DNA of 64,000 bases from Codonopsis lanceolata (GCA_013146195.2 CM028382.1:115395023-115459022); one strand, 5' to 3'; counted from the first letter of the stretch, positions 11,476 through 24,347 are shown. A program made the numbers and translations. The notes: generated from the sequence alone by a model not told the origin.

Positions 11476-12702
11476 GGTTAATTTTCAATATTAGTCCCTT
11501 AACATTTTTTTTAATCAAATTTGGGTCCTAAGAGTATTAATTTTTCACAGCCGTAGTCTTTTTGATGGATATCGTTAGAGAAGTATCGTTAAGTTAATAA
11601 GAGCTAAAATAAAAAATTTTAAACCTAACTTATATCAAAATTTACAATCAAACCCCTAGAGTTTGAAAGATGACCATAAGGCCTCTTCCCCATTTTTTTT
11701 GAAAATCCACCAGATTTTTTCTCTCATCAGTGCACTCACTCTACTCCTTTTAGGTGCTTCAACTGCAGTATAGGTAGAAGAAGGTGGTACGGAAAAACCT
11801 TATGTATAAAGTTTGAAATGTTGAATTGAGGTAGAGTAGATCGATGATCCTGTAGTTATTTGGTCGGTTATTAAAAGAAAAACCTTGTCTCATTATTAAA
11901 GCCAAATCCCGACGAATCTCAAGCAAAAAAGTAGTCCATTCTAACTTCCCAACCCGATAGACTCGTTGAAGCTTTCTTCTTCGAAAGAATTAGTGAATGA
12001 AATTTTTCATGCTGCCAACCCACTATTCATAAATTAGAGAACGCTTAGGAGCTGCTAGACCCTTCCATAAGATCTTTCGCAATTAACATATGGAGTCCAT
12101 ATTGAATATATTGGGATTCCCATTTATAGGTATAGCTTTCACCCTATGCGTTGGGTTTCCCAAAAATCTGGTTGGGGGAGAAACCGGATAAACATCTCAA
12201 TGTATATTGTTCTGGCATCAGGCAGACCCACCATCTCCATTCCAGCTACCCCATCTTGATGAAGGTACCCTTAATTTTGATATGTATTTGTATGTATTGA
12301 TCTCCCTCCCATACATCGATTGGAGAGGTCACTGATTGATTATAGTAGTCAAATTCTGACTAAACGGAACAAGATGGTCGATATATGACTGCGATTTTAT
12401 GTATTGACGACGATGGAGAGGTATGCGGAGGAAGTGGCAGAGTGGGTTTCCCAAACATCTGGTGGATTTCTCTAGGGATTCGATTTATAAATTTTGATAT
12501 AAGTTAGGTGTGAAAAAAAATCATTTTAGCTCTTACTAAATGCACATATACAACTTGACGGTATTTCTCTAATGACATCCATAAAAAAGATTACTGTGTG
12601 AAATTTTAAATACTTTTAGGACCTAATTTTGACAAAAAAATTGTTAAGGGACTAATATTGATAATGACCAAAAGTTAAGGGACCATTGGTGTGATTAACC
12701 CA
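11476..12702. mobile_element. MULE-like element with long inverted repeats, 1.23 kb
   Basis: About 200 bp at the left end (ggttaattttcaatattagtc...) reappears inverted at the right end, including 'caatattagtcccttaaca' and 'tatcgttagagaa'-like blocks. The flanks attctttat (11467-11475) and tttctttat (12703-12711) match at 8 of 9 positions, the target size of Mutator-like elements. The 0.8-kb interior has no transposase and could be captured host DNA, but I do not recognise it. Confidence 0.72.
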
Positions 12703-12994
12703 TTTCTTTATACCGGGAAAGTGGAATATGATCCCAAACCAATACCTATTTATTTCTCCGTAAATATATAAAAATGTTTCTGATGATAGATTGTCATTAT
12801 TAGCTAGCAATATTCTTTACAGAAATTCCCACTTATTATCAACTCTTTTTTGACATTTTCGCTACACTTAGCTTTCATGCTAAGAAAACACGCTACCGGA
12901 TTCACCTATTAAAGCTTCATCCCAGTCGTTCTCCTACGTAACTGAAACTGAAAGCTTAGGACACTCTTTGGCCTTTTGCCTTCGATCAGTTCAT

Positions 12995-13543
12995 ATGGCA
13001 AAAAACCAGTCTTCTTCGGGAAACACTAATGGTTCCTGTGAGAAGATATACAAAGCTACTCTCAATACAATACACCGCATTGCACATTACCCGAAGAACA
13101 ATGTTCCAAATCATCCCACAGCTAAAGCTAATGTTTCATCCACCAAGCCCATTGCTTATCGCCAAACACCTACTGCAGCAAGTGTTGAAATTCCTATAGA
13201 GTTTGATCCCCGTCTTGAAGTTTTGGCAATACAGAGGGCTGGGAAAGAAAACAAAGACAAGGTAAGTGGTCCGGTTCAAAAGGTTGAGCCTCATCAGGGG
13301 CACGTAACCGTGAAGGTAATTCCTCTAGACGATGGTAACAAATTGACGGAGCTGCAGACTTTCAACGATAAGGTTAGCAACTATATTGATCGTGTGAAGA
13401 ACAAGATGAGAGCAACGTCAAATGTTGGTCGAGGGAAGAGCTTCTCACGTCGTGATAGCTTCAATGATAGGGTTTCCAATTATATCAATCGTGCAAATCT
13501 TAAGTTGAAAACTACTTCGACTATCAAGTCAAATGAAGACTAA
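12995..13543 (+). CDS. uncharacterised basic protein with duplicated 20-residue motif, 182 aa
   Basis: A single open frame of 183 codons starts at the ATG at 12995 (MAKNQSSSGN); the upstream in-frame codons lack an ATG. The protein is rich in Lys, Asn, Ser and Thr, with no membrane segment or signal peptide seen. The C-terminal third contains two copies of one motif: FNDKVSNYIDRVKNKMRATS (residues 123-142) and FNDRVSNYINRANLKLKTTS (156-175), each following a Phe-Asn-Asp start. Uncharacterised small plant proteins with such motifs exist, but I do not recall a function. Coding-like periodicity and the conserved internal duplication argue for a real gene. No neighbour suggests a role. A 60-bp tandem duplication overlaps its stop codon. 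Confidence 0.75.
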   Translation: MAKNQSSSGNTNGSCEKIYKATLNTIHRIAHYPKNNVPNHPTAKANVSSTKPIAYRQTPTAASVEIPIEFDPRLEVLAIQRAGKENKDKVSGPVQKVEPHQGHVTVKVIPLDDGNKLTELQTFNDKVSNYIDRVKNKMRATSNVGRGKSFSRRDSFNDRVSNYINRANLKLKTTSTIKSNED

Positions 13544-13627
13544 GATTAAGACTTATTGAGGGTTCCAACAACTACTTGGATTATTAAATCAAATGAAGAC
13601 TAAGACTCCATATTGAGAGTTCCAAAT
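13510..13627 (+). repeat. 60-bp tandem duplication across the stop codon
   Basis: The segment 13510-13569, which holds the last 10 codons, the stop and the start of the 3' UTR, is repeated at 13570-13627 with a few differences. The second copy lies in the 3' UTR, so the protein end is unaffected. Confidence 0.85.
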
Positions 13628-13639
13628 GTGGTACTATTG

Positions 13640-14204
13640 ATGATTATTGTTCCTAGATATATCGTTATGGATAAGTGCGAAAGCTAAAGCTGTTTGTGTG
13701 TGTGTGTGCATTTTCAGAACTTGTAAATGTCATTGTGCCATAAAATTGTTTCATTTTTAGTTGTATGTGTTTGATAGGTAGTGCTGAAAAACTTTAAGCG
13801 TCCGTTTGCATATATTGATTTTAAATTCAATAAATATTTAAATTCTATAAAATTTAAATAACTTAGAATTTACTTTTAAAATTATAACATTTCCATTGTT
13901 TCGATAATGTGTGAATTTAATTATAATTCTACATCATACTTAAAACAAAAGTTCAATTATAAGTCAAATATCTAATTTAGTCAAGTGATATATGGTTGTT
14001 AGTTATTATGAATGACAAGTCTTCAAACCTTACTAACAACAAAATTATAAAAACATTATATTTTTAAAAATAAATAGCATATAGTGGTGGTAGTTAACGG
14101 CGGCGGTGGGTGGCAGCCGATGGCACAAGTAGTGGTAGTTGAAAGTTGTGATGGTGGTAAAAAGAAGGTGGGTTGTTACTATGTAATAATTTATCAAGAG
14201 GTGG
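13640..14204. other. intergenic DNA after the 182-aa gene
   Basis: A short TG run (13697-13709) and a GGT/GGC-rich patch (about 14085-14175) are the only visible features. Confidence 0.5.
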
Positions 14205-14334
14205 TCTCCTGTAAGACGGTCTTAACTCTTACGGATCCTTATTCGTAAGATGGAACTATCCAGGTTAAATAGGGCAAAATTCAAAAATCTCAATGCAACC
14301 CCTTAGTTTTTGAAAATTACGATGTCACCCCTCA

Positions 14335-14940
14335 TGTTTATATATGCAGAGTGTCACTTTTTACTATTAATAGTGTCACTTTGTAGTATAAAATGTGTCA
14401 CTTTTGGCCTTAGAAGTATCACTTTGCATTTTTAATGAAAATTATAATTTTTTCCCTAAAAAAGTGTTAATTTTTGGGATTAAATGTGTCACTTTTAGTC
14501 TTAAATGTGTTACTTTCACTTTGAAAAGTATCTCATTTTTTTTATAAATGAAAATCATTACGTTTGACATTGAAGTGTTACTTTATAACATTAAAAGTGT
14601 CATTTTTAGCATTAAATATGTTACTTTTGACCCTATAAGTGTCATTTTGCCTTATAACTAAAAATCGTCGTTATTGATCTTAAAAGTGTCACTTTTTAAC
14701 ATTGAAAGTGTTGCGTTTTAGTATTAAATATGTCACTTTTGATAGTCATCGTTAGTTTTTAAGTGACACTTTTTAGTAATAAATGTGTCATTTTTTAGTA
14801 TTAAGAGTGTTACTTTGTATTTTAATGAGAATTATAATAAATTTCTCTTTATAATGTCACTTTTAATATTAAAACGCCACTTTTGTGTTTTCAGTGTGTC
14901 ACGTTTGACTTTAAATGTGTCATTTATAATTTCGTCAAAG
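14335..14940. repeat. degenerate minisatellite of 'gtgtcactttt' units
   Basis: About two dozen units of roughly 20-30 bp, each with a core like gtgtcacttttag.attaaat, run through the stretch. Longer blocks containing 'aatgaaaattataat' recur about every 160 bp. The array is bracketed at a distance by 'gtaagacggtcttaactcttacgg' (about 14212) and 'ccgtcttacggatcc' (about 15256), so it may be the interior of a transposon. Confidence 0.75.
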
Positions 14941-15289
14941 TTCGTTAGAATCCGTCAAGTATTCCAAGGCAATTGATACTAACGGATGGCTAACGAGTTG
15001 ACAAATGATTAAACTACAAGGCGTGAGAAATATAAGAATTTTGGTGGTAAATATTGAAAGTGCAGGGGCACCAAAGCAAATAGAGAAACTTCTCATTAAT
15101 GAGCATCAAAACTAAATAATGTGGCTAGGGTGTGGAACGGACGTCCTCCTTATGCTAAAGCTTAAAACTTCGACTCTAACCAACTCGGCTAACCTGTTAT
15201 TGTAACTATTATTAACATGTTTAGTAATTAACTCGCGAATTCCTAAATGGGACTCCGTCTTACGGATCCTAACAAGTTTTTGCCATTTA

Positions 15290-15945
15290 TCAAAATTTAC
15301 GAATTCCTATACTAACTAATTCATTTTTTGAGAATTCCCAAAAAACCTGCCTTGAAGATATCTTCCCTACTTTCCTTGGCCTGCTAGTGCTTGATCATTT
15401 GAAGTTCATTTCATCGTCTCATGCCTTATTTAGCCAGAAACTCAGCAGCAGTAGAGTACCATTGCCTACTCGATCTCTACGAATGTGCTTAGAATTAATA
15501 AGAACTTCCACAGCATTTGGGTAATTAAGTGATACCAAAAGTCGTTCCTCAAGGATCATAGCATTCAAACCAAAAAGTAACTTCCATTCCCAACGCAACT
15601 TTCCTATAGCCCATCTCCCAACCTTCACCAAGAGTTTTTCAAGCCAGTACTGCTCTCTCGTTGGCCTTCTCTCTAGGTTTTTCGAAAAAATGTTCCTAAA
15701 ATGTCTAGATCAGTTCCTTCCACAGCTCTGGCCAACATTTTTTTGTAACAACGAAACGAGGATCTGATCACACCACAATGATGGGGTGACTGAGCTGGTG
15801 ATCCACGTAATGAACCGGAGCTGACGTGTCGTTGTTTGTTGAACACATAAGGTGGGAGGTACTCGACGTACCAAAGTATATAGGATATCTGGGCTTTTGT
15901 TCTCTTGTGATAAGACTTGATGCGTTTGACCGTGATCTCCAATGA
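15290..15945. other. intergenic stretch, possible retroelement remnant
   Basis: Higher GC than its surroundings. Short minus-strand frames exist, but none gives a recognisable domain. It lies immediately inside the LTR-like segment to its right and may be internal retroelement sequence. Confidence 0.3.
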
Positions 15946-15949
15946 CCTG

Positions 15950-16700
15950 AAATGAGACTATCGTTAGGGTGCCAGGGGTTGTCCCAACTACAGCCCTCCG
16001 GTGTGAGAGTCGGTAATCAGGGAATAAATATGTGTCGGAGCTAGGTGTTCCCTTAAGCTTCCGGTGATCAAGTATATTTGCTTTGTGCTTGCTAATACTT
16101 GTGTGTGTATGCCTTAGATTGAACTTACCTTTTCTTGTATGGAAAGACTTCCTTTTATAGTAGTTATCTTTTGGAAATCATGATTAGTATATGGGTGCCA
16201 GGACATAGGGACCTGTTGCTGGTCGGCTGACTAACAGCTCTTCACTGGTTGATAGTCTATATGTAGCCTTGCATAGTTGGTGGTTGCTTACTTGCCAAGT
16301 TATATCTATTCTTCAAATGTAAGGGTTTGTCGCCTAGTCGACCAACTGTCAACCTCCCACTAGTTGACCTATGCTTGCATGGACGACACGTGGTCTCCAA
16401 TCAGGATCTGACACCTGGTGTTTACTTGATCGGGATGGTCGCATGCTGGGCATGGATGCTCGATCCTTGACCTAGTGGTCGTTCTTTTCGGCTCTTGAAA
16501 TGACCCTTGGTTGGTCCGAGGATCCTTTGCTCGGCAAGATGGGTAATGGTCGGCTCTGGCCAGTCCCTTTGTTAGATCACAAATCGAGAGATGGGCCCTA
16601 CTTATGCCTAGCTGGAAGCCACGTGTTTGCTCCACGTAGGAGGACCCAGGTCGGGTCCCTTCAGGATCGACCTGGACTGAGTTTGATGATTTTTCAATAA
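15950..16700 (-). mobile_element. LTR-like segment, minus orientation
   Basis: Read on the minus strand, a GC-richer upstream part leads to a TATA motif (complement of ccttttatag, about 16150), then a leader, and an end near '...ccctggca' at about 15970. This order fits U3-R-U5 of a retrotransposon LTR. No partner LTR or target duplication was found; edges are approximate. Confidence 0.4.
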
Positions 16701-16760
16701 TGACGAAAGCAGATGATCCAGGAGGATGAAGAAGAAGGTGGAGGACAAGAATGTGGTTCA

Positions 16761-17045
16761 TTATAATTTTGCAGCGCGCGATACATTAATTAGGTGTTTG
16801 ACTTGGTGCAGTGTGATGAATAAATTAGATTAGATAATTTAAATTGATGTATCACGATGCAAAAATTTGGAGCAACACGATTTAAAATTGGATTAGATAA
16901 TTTAAATTAATGCATCGTAGTGTAAAAATTAATGTATCACGATGCAAATTGGAATAGATAATTTAAATTGATTCATCGTAGTGTAAAAATTGATGCAGCG
17001 CGTAATACACTAAGTGAGTAATATGTAGCGCGCTTTTGGTTTATT
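16761..17045. repeat. fragment of the copy A-type internal array
   Basis: Repeated 'gatgtatcacgatgcaaaaatt' and 'gattagataatttaaatt' blocks match the array inside copy A in inverted orientation. The right edge has the 'agcgcgcttttggtttattaaggat' sequence also seen at element borders of this family. Confidence 0.55.
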
Positions 17046-17224
17046 AAGGATAGGTTTAAATAATAATTTGGTCCTTTGACTTACACGTATTTTTTTGTTT
17101 GATCCTATAATTTTTTTAAAAAATTAGTTTGGTCCTACATGTTGCGTTTTGTTGTTAGATTCCCTCCTTTTCCCGTTACCGTTACAATTCCCGTCAATTT
17201 TTTTTTAAAATGACAAAAGCTTGT

Positions 17225-18110
17225 TTTTAGGATGATAATTGAACCGATCTCCTGATTACTTAACCGGTAAAATCCACGTTTTTGCACTTTAAATGGAAAA
17301 AAAGGACGAGTATACCTTTAATGATTTCAACCGAACACACGCTTCTAGTCTTCAGTTAAAGACGATGTATGATTTTGATGCATTGAAATTCCAATTGGAT
17401 GCATCGCAAAATGAACTAGACCTCATGTCATTCATGATCTGTCTTTAGTTAAAAACGATGCATGGTTTTGATGCATCAGAATTTCAATTGGATGCATCGC
17501 AAAATGAACTAAAACCTCATGTCCCTTCTTTCTTTGTACATAATCAACGGATGATTCAAAATTGATGCATCTTTCTTGCCTCGCAAAAGCAAATCGATGC
17601 ATCACGATTCATCGTGATTCAAAATTGATGCATCCAGATTCAAAAAGGATGTCCAACAACAAACAAATTCATAGATAGACATTTCATTGAACAATTTACA
17701 TGTATAGAAAAACACACAAAAACTGAATTTATTTTAAATCACATACACACACACAATGAAGAAAAAGAGAATTGAAATGTTCATTTACGGACTTGGAGGG
17801 CATGCACTAGCAGCTAATAAATGTTTTAGTGGAATTAAATATTGATAGATGAAGAGGAAAGAAAATGGAAAGTTAGGGTGGTGGAGTAATCGAATTCAAG
17901 GTGAAGAAAAATGTGTTCTTCTTCACAACCCTATATTCTCACTTTCTTTTACTTTTCATCCCTGCGAATTAGTGTCATTCTTTATCTTCTGAGGGCATTT
18001 TAGGAACAATTTAACGAAAGTGAACTTTAACGGTTGAAAAAAATCGAGATACTTAAGCAGTTAAATATTTGGGAAAGTGGATCGGCTTGCAACTTATTGT
18101 TGTTTTTGGG
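17225..18110. mobile_element. unclassified non-autonomous element, copy D
   Basis: The left arm contains a purine-rich 'ggaaaaaaaggacgagtatacctttaat' like that of copies A and B. The internal repeats include 'gatgcatcagaatttcaattggatgcatcg', duplicated at 17370 and 17465. The right arm around 'ctttaacggttgaaaaaaatcgag' matches the right arm of copy A ('actttagcggttgatgaaaaagaa'). Edges are approximate. Confidence 0.5.
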
Positions 18111-18114
18111 CTGT

Positions 18115-18990
18115 TAGTTGCTCAATTGTTAGGGTAAAATTCTGGCCGGTCTATTTTTTTAAAAGTTTTTAACCCCAAAAGTGTACCGTTCTTTTTTAAC
18201 CACAAAAGACAACTTTTTGAAATATTGTTACGGAAATGCTATCGTCTCCTTCAATAGCTCCGACAACACACTTTGGATTCAAAAATCATCATTTTTGTGC
18301 AACGAAACAGGGATTGACCTGTCCGGTCAGGTCGCGGGGGGTCGAGGGGGCAGCGCCCCCCCCCCCTGGTGGGGGTTTGGGGGCAACACACCCGAAAGGT
18401 AAATGAGTTTTCTGAATCATTAATCACGAAACTTTAATGAGAATGTGTTGGGTTGGAAGATTTTCACAATAGAGACTAAGTCAAAAAAGGAGGAATACAA
18501 AGGCTTATAACAGAGCAAAAAAAAGAAGAAGACTGGGGACATGGTCTATTTTATTACGATTTTGAACCACGGTGCAATTAGACCAGGTAGTTAAACTATT
18601 TTGAATCGCGGTGCAAAAATATCAGATTAAATTGATGAATCACGGTGCAAATAGACTAGACAATTAAACTATTGAACCGCAGTGTAAAAAATAATGCAAT
18701 AAAATTGATGAATCATGATACAAATATTGATGACTCGCGGTACAATTAGATTATACAATTAAACTATTGAGCCGCGGTGTAAAAATTAATGTATATATTT
18801 TTGAATCGTGGTGCTTATATTTTTGAATTGCGGTGTATAAATTTTTTGAATCGTGGTGTATAAATTTTTGAATCGCGGAATATTTTCGTAGCGCGCCTCA
18901 GGCTCATTAAGGATATCGCAATTATTACGCCCCCAAAAATATCATTTTCTGACTAAAAAAAAATACTGAATCAAATTAAAACTTTGAAAA
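18115..18990. mobile_element. unclassified non-autonomous element, copy C (inverted relative to B)
   Basis: This copy is inverted relative to copy B. It carries the counterpart of B's GC-rich segment at 18310-18400, here with long C and G runs, and an array of 'tcgcggtgcaattagac' units at about 18555-18890. The arms 'ctggccggtctatttttttaaaagttttt' and the inverted 'ggttggtccatttttcaaagtttt' are its ends. Confidence 0.5.
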
Positions 18991-19257
18991 ATGGACCAAC
19001 CCACAATTATTCCCAATTGTTACGGAGTATATCATTTGTGAGCCTGTGAAAAGCTAGCAGGCAGGGCCTTCTCTCGAACGATTATGTTTCGGAATGAAAT
19101 GGGGCCTATGTTAGTGAGAACAACTCTTAGGCCCCAGCCCAGTACATACTCTTAGGTTTTTTGTGTTTCAATTCTTCAAAATGAATAGAGAACTTAGAAA
19201 AGGAAAATGGTTCTGTAATTAAATCTAATGATGATTATAAAATAGTGAAAACAAATA

Positions 19258-19511
19258 TCCCTCAGTTCCAAAATTATTATCTGATTTGACCTGAATACGT
19301 ATTTAAAAATATTAACTTGATTATTAATATTGATATAATATATAATTTTTTTTTAAACTCATGTGTATGTGACCCATAATTAAAGTAAGAATAAAAAATA
19401 AGGATAAAATAGTAAAAATATTGTCATAAAAAATGAAAGTTGCAAATAAGATAATTTTTTTGAAACATACGAAAAAATGAGATAAATACAATAATTTTGG
19501 GACAGAGAGAG
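19258..19511. mobile_element. Stowaway-like MITE, 254 bp
   Basis: The element lies between TA dinucleotides. Its ends are imperfect inverted repeats (tccctcagttccaaaattatta / ttttgggacagagagag). The interior includes 'tgtgtatgtgacccataattaaagta', shared with several similar elements in this window. Confidence 0.75.
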
Positions 19512-19513
19512 TA

Positions 19514-22225
19514 TTAGGATCCTTTTCTTTGACTTTTAGTTAGACATTTTAACACAGATTTCTATTGTCATTCTCTACAATGAATAGGTGCCGTGTATAA
19601 ATTATTACCCCATCAGTTTCAAAATAATTATCATGTTTGATTCAATTCACATATAAATATAAAGAAGAACGAATTGACTTTACAATGAATCTATACATAT
19701 ACAAAAGGAGAAGAGCAATTTTTGGAAAGTTTTCGCCAAAAGTGATTTTTCAAATTTAGAAATACTTCTAATTTGTATATAAGCCACTTTTTGCATTGGA
19801 AATTGAAAATAGAAAATATAATTATTATGGTTGATTGGATAAATGATTCCAAAACCTCTTCACATTCTTTTTTATTATATTAAGAAAAATATGCATAGTA
19901 GAAACATGAGAGATAATAAAACTATTTTTTGTCAATTTCTTTGCATTAATATCCAGGCTAGGAAAAATAAAGATGGAATAAAACAACGATTTTGAAACTA
20001 AATCATATACACACACTTTGAAGTAAAACTAATTCACATACAATCAATTAATAATAATACCCAGATTTGACAATTTTTTCTTTATTTCATCATAACTAAA
20101 GTTATTATTGTAAAAAAAAAATCTATAAATCGAGAAAGGACAATTTTTTTTAGAGAACTAGCTACATGTAAAAAAATGGAAACCCGATAATTTCTGATTT
20201 TTTTAGTTACTTATACATGTTAAAAAATTCAGATATAAAAAAATATTGATGATAAAATTAATCAATATACAGATCGAATTTGTTTGTTAGTTGAACTAAA
20301 TCAATAATTAAAATTAATAAATGAATTTTGAAGTTAAACAGAGTTTTTGAAATATTTTTGGAAATATGAACATACCAACAATTTTCGGTAAGTCGGTGGT
20401 CATAGCTTCCGTTGCCGGACTTTCTTTAGGTGGTAACCTTAGGATTGACCATCGCTGCAAAAAATACGTAATTTTTTTTTTTGCAATGTGTGGTGAAACT
20501 AGGGTAAAAGTGTTTTCTTTTCGTTTATATACATCAACTAAAACAACGTGGTTTTATGAGTATTTATCGGGTCGTGGTACAAAAGTTATCCATAGCACGG
20601 TTTAAACCAAATTTTTCGATGTCTATCCATCAATCGTTTGAATTTTTGGTTCATTTTCCTTGACTCATCTCCTACATTTTATTTTCATTGGTTATATACT
20701 ATTTTAATTATTTTTTCTTTATGTCTGATTTTTAAATTGAACCATAATATTTGAATTATTTTGTAAAAATTACCAATTTTGAAAAGTGTAGTTTTTAAGG
20801 TTTTATGACAAAACATGTTAGTATATCACAAACAATTTGTCATTTGTCTGATATTATATGCGCTATCAATTTTTTTTAACATTAATGTAACTTTTATTTA
20901 TATATATTTTAATATCATTTTTTAATACGAGAAACACATCAATAAATTTAAATTTTGTTGAAACTTCAGAGTAGAGAATGAGAGAAAGTGAACCTCAATT
21001 CCATTGTTTCGAATTGAAATTGTGGGCTTCAATGTAAATTTTATTGTCTATATCCAAAAAAAATATTAGAATTGGAATTCTTTTGAAATTCTTAATATTT
21101 TTATTCTATAAATTGATTTTTTTCCAAAGGTAAAATATTTTAAAACCTAAAGACTCTTGATTTTTATTAATTTTTTTTATTTCTATTAATTTGCTTATAC
21201 GTTTAGATTTTTAATTGAACTCTACATGAGAGCCAAACAAAATAATCTTAATTTTACTTTTACAAAATCATGGTATTCAATTCTACACATTGAACTCATA
21301 ATCTTTATGTTGAAATTATTTGTGTATTTTATTAGCACTAAAGTTTTAACTATTGTATTGATATGATTATAGGTTTTGTGCATCGCACGAGTGCGCGCTT
21401 TGATTATAATTTTCTATGATTAACTTCAATTTTTATTGTATAAAGTAAAATGTTTTGGTCAAGGACATGTCACTTTGATATCATTTTAAAGATATGTTAA
21501 AAAAGTTATTGTTTTTATTAACATAATTTTCTATAATTTGTTTTATATGCATATTGAACTCGTGATGTTTCATATAATTATTTGGTTATATGGTTATCAT
21601 TAAAATTTTGTATTGTTTTATTTATATCAATATTGAACCGTACATTACACGGTTATATTGTAGTATATATAAAAATAGAAGTGCATAATTTTTAGAAATT
21701 TTCCGTCAAAACTCACTTTTCAAAAATAGAATCACTTATGTTATGTTTATGTCAATTTTTTAAAAAATTTGAGAAATGTCATTTAATGATGTTTACAGAA
21801 ACTATTCCAAGTGAGTTTACTTTTTTTTTTATTTGGAAAATTAAATTTGAAAATGACATATAAATGACATATAACTAATTACATACCAAAGCCATATAAC
21901 TATTAAATATTACACAAAAATAAAGTAGAAATCAAATTTCTAAGAAAGCTATTCATAAGTCAGACATAATCCATGTGCATATAACTAATTACAAACAAAA
22001 TCAATATATAAAAATAATTCATAAAAATGGTATTTATTAAAAAATATTGAATAGCTTAGTATTATTATAAATAAAAAATAGATAAATAAAAATACTTACG
22101 ATTGTTTTTAATAAATATTGAAATACAATTCTATAGTATTTAAAACAAAAAACAAATAAAAAAATACTCATGTGTCTGACTTTGTTTTTTTTTTTTTAGT
22201 TAGAGTCCGTCTTAGTTTAAATTAT
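19514..22225. other. AT-rich intergenic DNA
   Basis: No gene is seen. The start of a further Stowaway-like end is visible near 19605. A segment at about 19705-19790 is loosely repeated at about 21680-21740. Hairpins containing 'tgcatcgcacgagtgcgcgc' near 21380 resemble Helitron ends. Confidence 0.4.
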
Positions 22226-23264
22226 CACTAGATTTTGTATCCGTACTTATGACACAGTGTCAGTATGAAACTTATTCAATGTATGAATCAGATAATATGC
22301 AAATAAATTGATATATGCTTGAGATTTTGTAAATATCAGATGAATGCACACTACACAACGAAAAAGAAGACAAAACTCAATAAACAAAAAAAAACATTTT
22401 ATGATGATCCATTACAAATAAGTAAGAATATTGAGAACTTTATGTCATATTCAAGTTAGAGTGACATTTTATCTTCTTTTTTTGTTAATTCTTTATGTAA
22501 TTGAAATTTGAAATGCAATATATAAGTTATGTTGTTGAAAGAGATACATGTTTTTTTTTTGTGGTTTCGATTAAATAGTCATATAAAAATTAAAATGTAA
22601 TTTTTTTAATTACATCACATCAATGAACAATACATTTTCTGAAATCTTAAACTATGAGTTAAATTTAAACGATACATACTCGTGAATATTTCAATTGAAT
22701 GACATATTCTAAAATCTCAAACAGTGAGTTAAATTTGAAGGTTGGAACTCAAATAATGTTGTTTCATAACATAGTCTATTCACTTAAGTTATGAAATGAT
22801 ACGAGATCAATTGTTATAAGGCGGAGAAACCATGTTTTAGAAGGTTGTGTTCTTTCAAAGGGCAATTCTGGTGGTACTCTTTTGATTCCAAAAATGTCAC
22901 TGATATTATTTAATCATAAAATTTCTTTTAAATTCCAAAAAAATATTTTTTTATTGATTATGTCTTACGCAATGTCTATGAATAAAAATTATGATAAGTC
23001 ATTGTCTAATATAAGACTCAATTTTAAAACATGTTTTTGGTTAGTCATACATGTTGAACGAAAATTATTGTATATAAAAAATATTCCAAAATTTATATTA
23101 TTTTTTTCAAATTTATAGGATTTTCTATATTTAATTTTACTGTTTATTATTTTTTGTTAATTTTTTTCATATTAAAAAAAATTAATTACATATTATTCAA
23201 CTTTAATTTAATATATAATTTTATACACTTGTCCAATCCATGCAAAGAACGGGTGCATCACTAG
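22226..23264 (+). mobile_element. possible Helitron remnant
   Basis: The right edge has a short hairpin (atgca...tgcat) two bases before CTAG followed by T, as at Helitron 3' ends. The left edge is undefined; 'actagattttgtatccgtacttatg' at 22229 recurs at 48265. No Rep/helicase coding sequence is present. Confidence 0.3.
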
Positions 23265-23758
23265 TATTACTTAAAAACTCATGTGCCTATATAATGACCA
23301 ATCATTAGTAATTGTACAATAGTAAAAGTATCTTTTTAAAAGAAAAATTTTTAAAATGGACAATTTTTTTGTTTTAAAAAAAAGAAAGACTATTTTTTAG
23401 GAATTAAAGAGTATTTCATGGTTACCGTCAGACTCAGTTATCAAAATCGAAGTTATAAAAAAGGAATAATGGAAGCATGAGAAGTTTAAATGAAAAGTCT
23501 CCTTTGGGTGGAAGTTTAATGGAAGCATGTTTCAAAATCCTTAAGGGCCAATTCATGCCTTTGAATTTTGTAAAGAGAATATGAGGTGCTGTAGGCATGC
23601 GCAGATGAACAACACATTAATAATACATACTGTATATAATACTCCATGATTAAGTGGTAGGGTTGGAGTGAAGAATTCTGAGAGGATCCTATGATGGTCT
23701 TGTCCTAACTCATATTTTTACTAATTATATTTTCTTCATTAATGATTCTTAATGTATA

Positions 23759-23935
23759 CTCTGAGTCCGTTTTGGGTAAATAGTTCTTATTCTATTTTTG
23801 AATGTTTCACTTAAAGAGTCTATTTTCAAAAATTAAGATAAAAATATTATTTTATTATTAATAAACTACTAAAATTATTATTTTTTAAAAAAATCTAACT
23901 TTCAAAAATAAATATTTAGTCCGAAACAGAGGAAG
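23759..23935. mobile_element. Stowaway-like MITE, second family, 177 bp
   Basis: Between TA dinucleotides, with ends ctctgagtccgttttggg / ccgaaacagaggaag. The interior matches the element at 26786-26960 (a run of 'aagagtctattttcaaaaattaagataaaaatattattttatta' type sequence). Confidence 0.7.
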
Positions 23936-23937
23936 TA

Positions 23938-24316
23938 CTAGTATTAGAGTTGAATTTCCATACCAATCTCTCTTCAAAACAACATTACTTATATATTTTT
24001 CTTTTTCTGTTTTAAGTTTAGAAGTCAATGCCCTTTGGTACCAATTAAAAATCAAAGGATCATGATCTGTAGATTCTGTACTATCTCTCTGTTGTGGTTG
24101 TGTTGCCTTAATTCAATATGAACTTGATCAGTTCACTGCCACCACCTCTATACAGTCGGATCCACTTTGGAGGGGTGTGGGGGCAAGTTACCCCACATAA
24201 TATTTTTATTTTATTATGATTATCTTTTTTTATTTATTTATGTAATATTTAAAATTTATGACCTTACTGATTATTATTTTTTGAATTCGGCTGCCTCTAT
24301 ATGCTTCTCTTTCTTT

Positions 24317-24347
<31 letters not shown>

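Noticed and set aside
12968..12994. N-terminal extension of the 182-residue protein
   Set aside because: The extended frame begins with TTG, not ATG; 12995 is the first ATG.
15419..15631. 70-codon minus-strand frame considered as a LINE RNase H remnant
   Set aside because: Only a vague resemblance ('AVEVLINS'), without the catalytic residues; too weak to call.
16369..16761. 130-codon minus-strand frame
   Set aside because: It overlaps an LTR-like region; no domain or codon pattern supports a gene.
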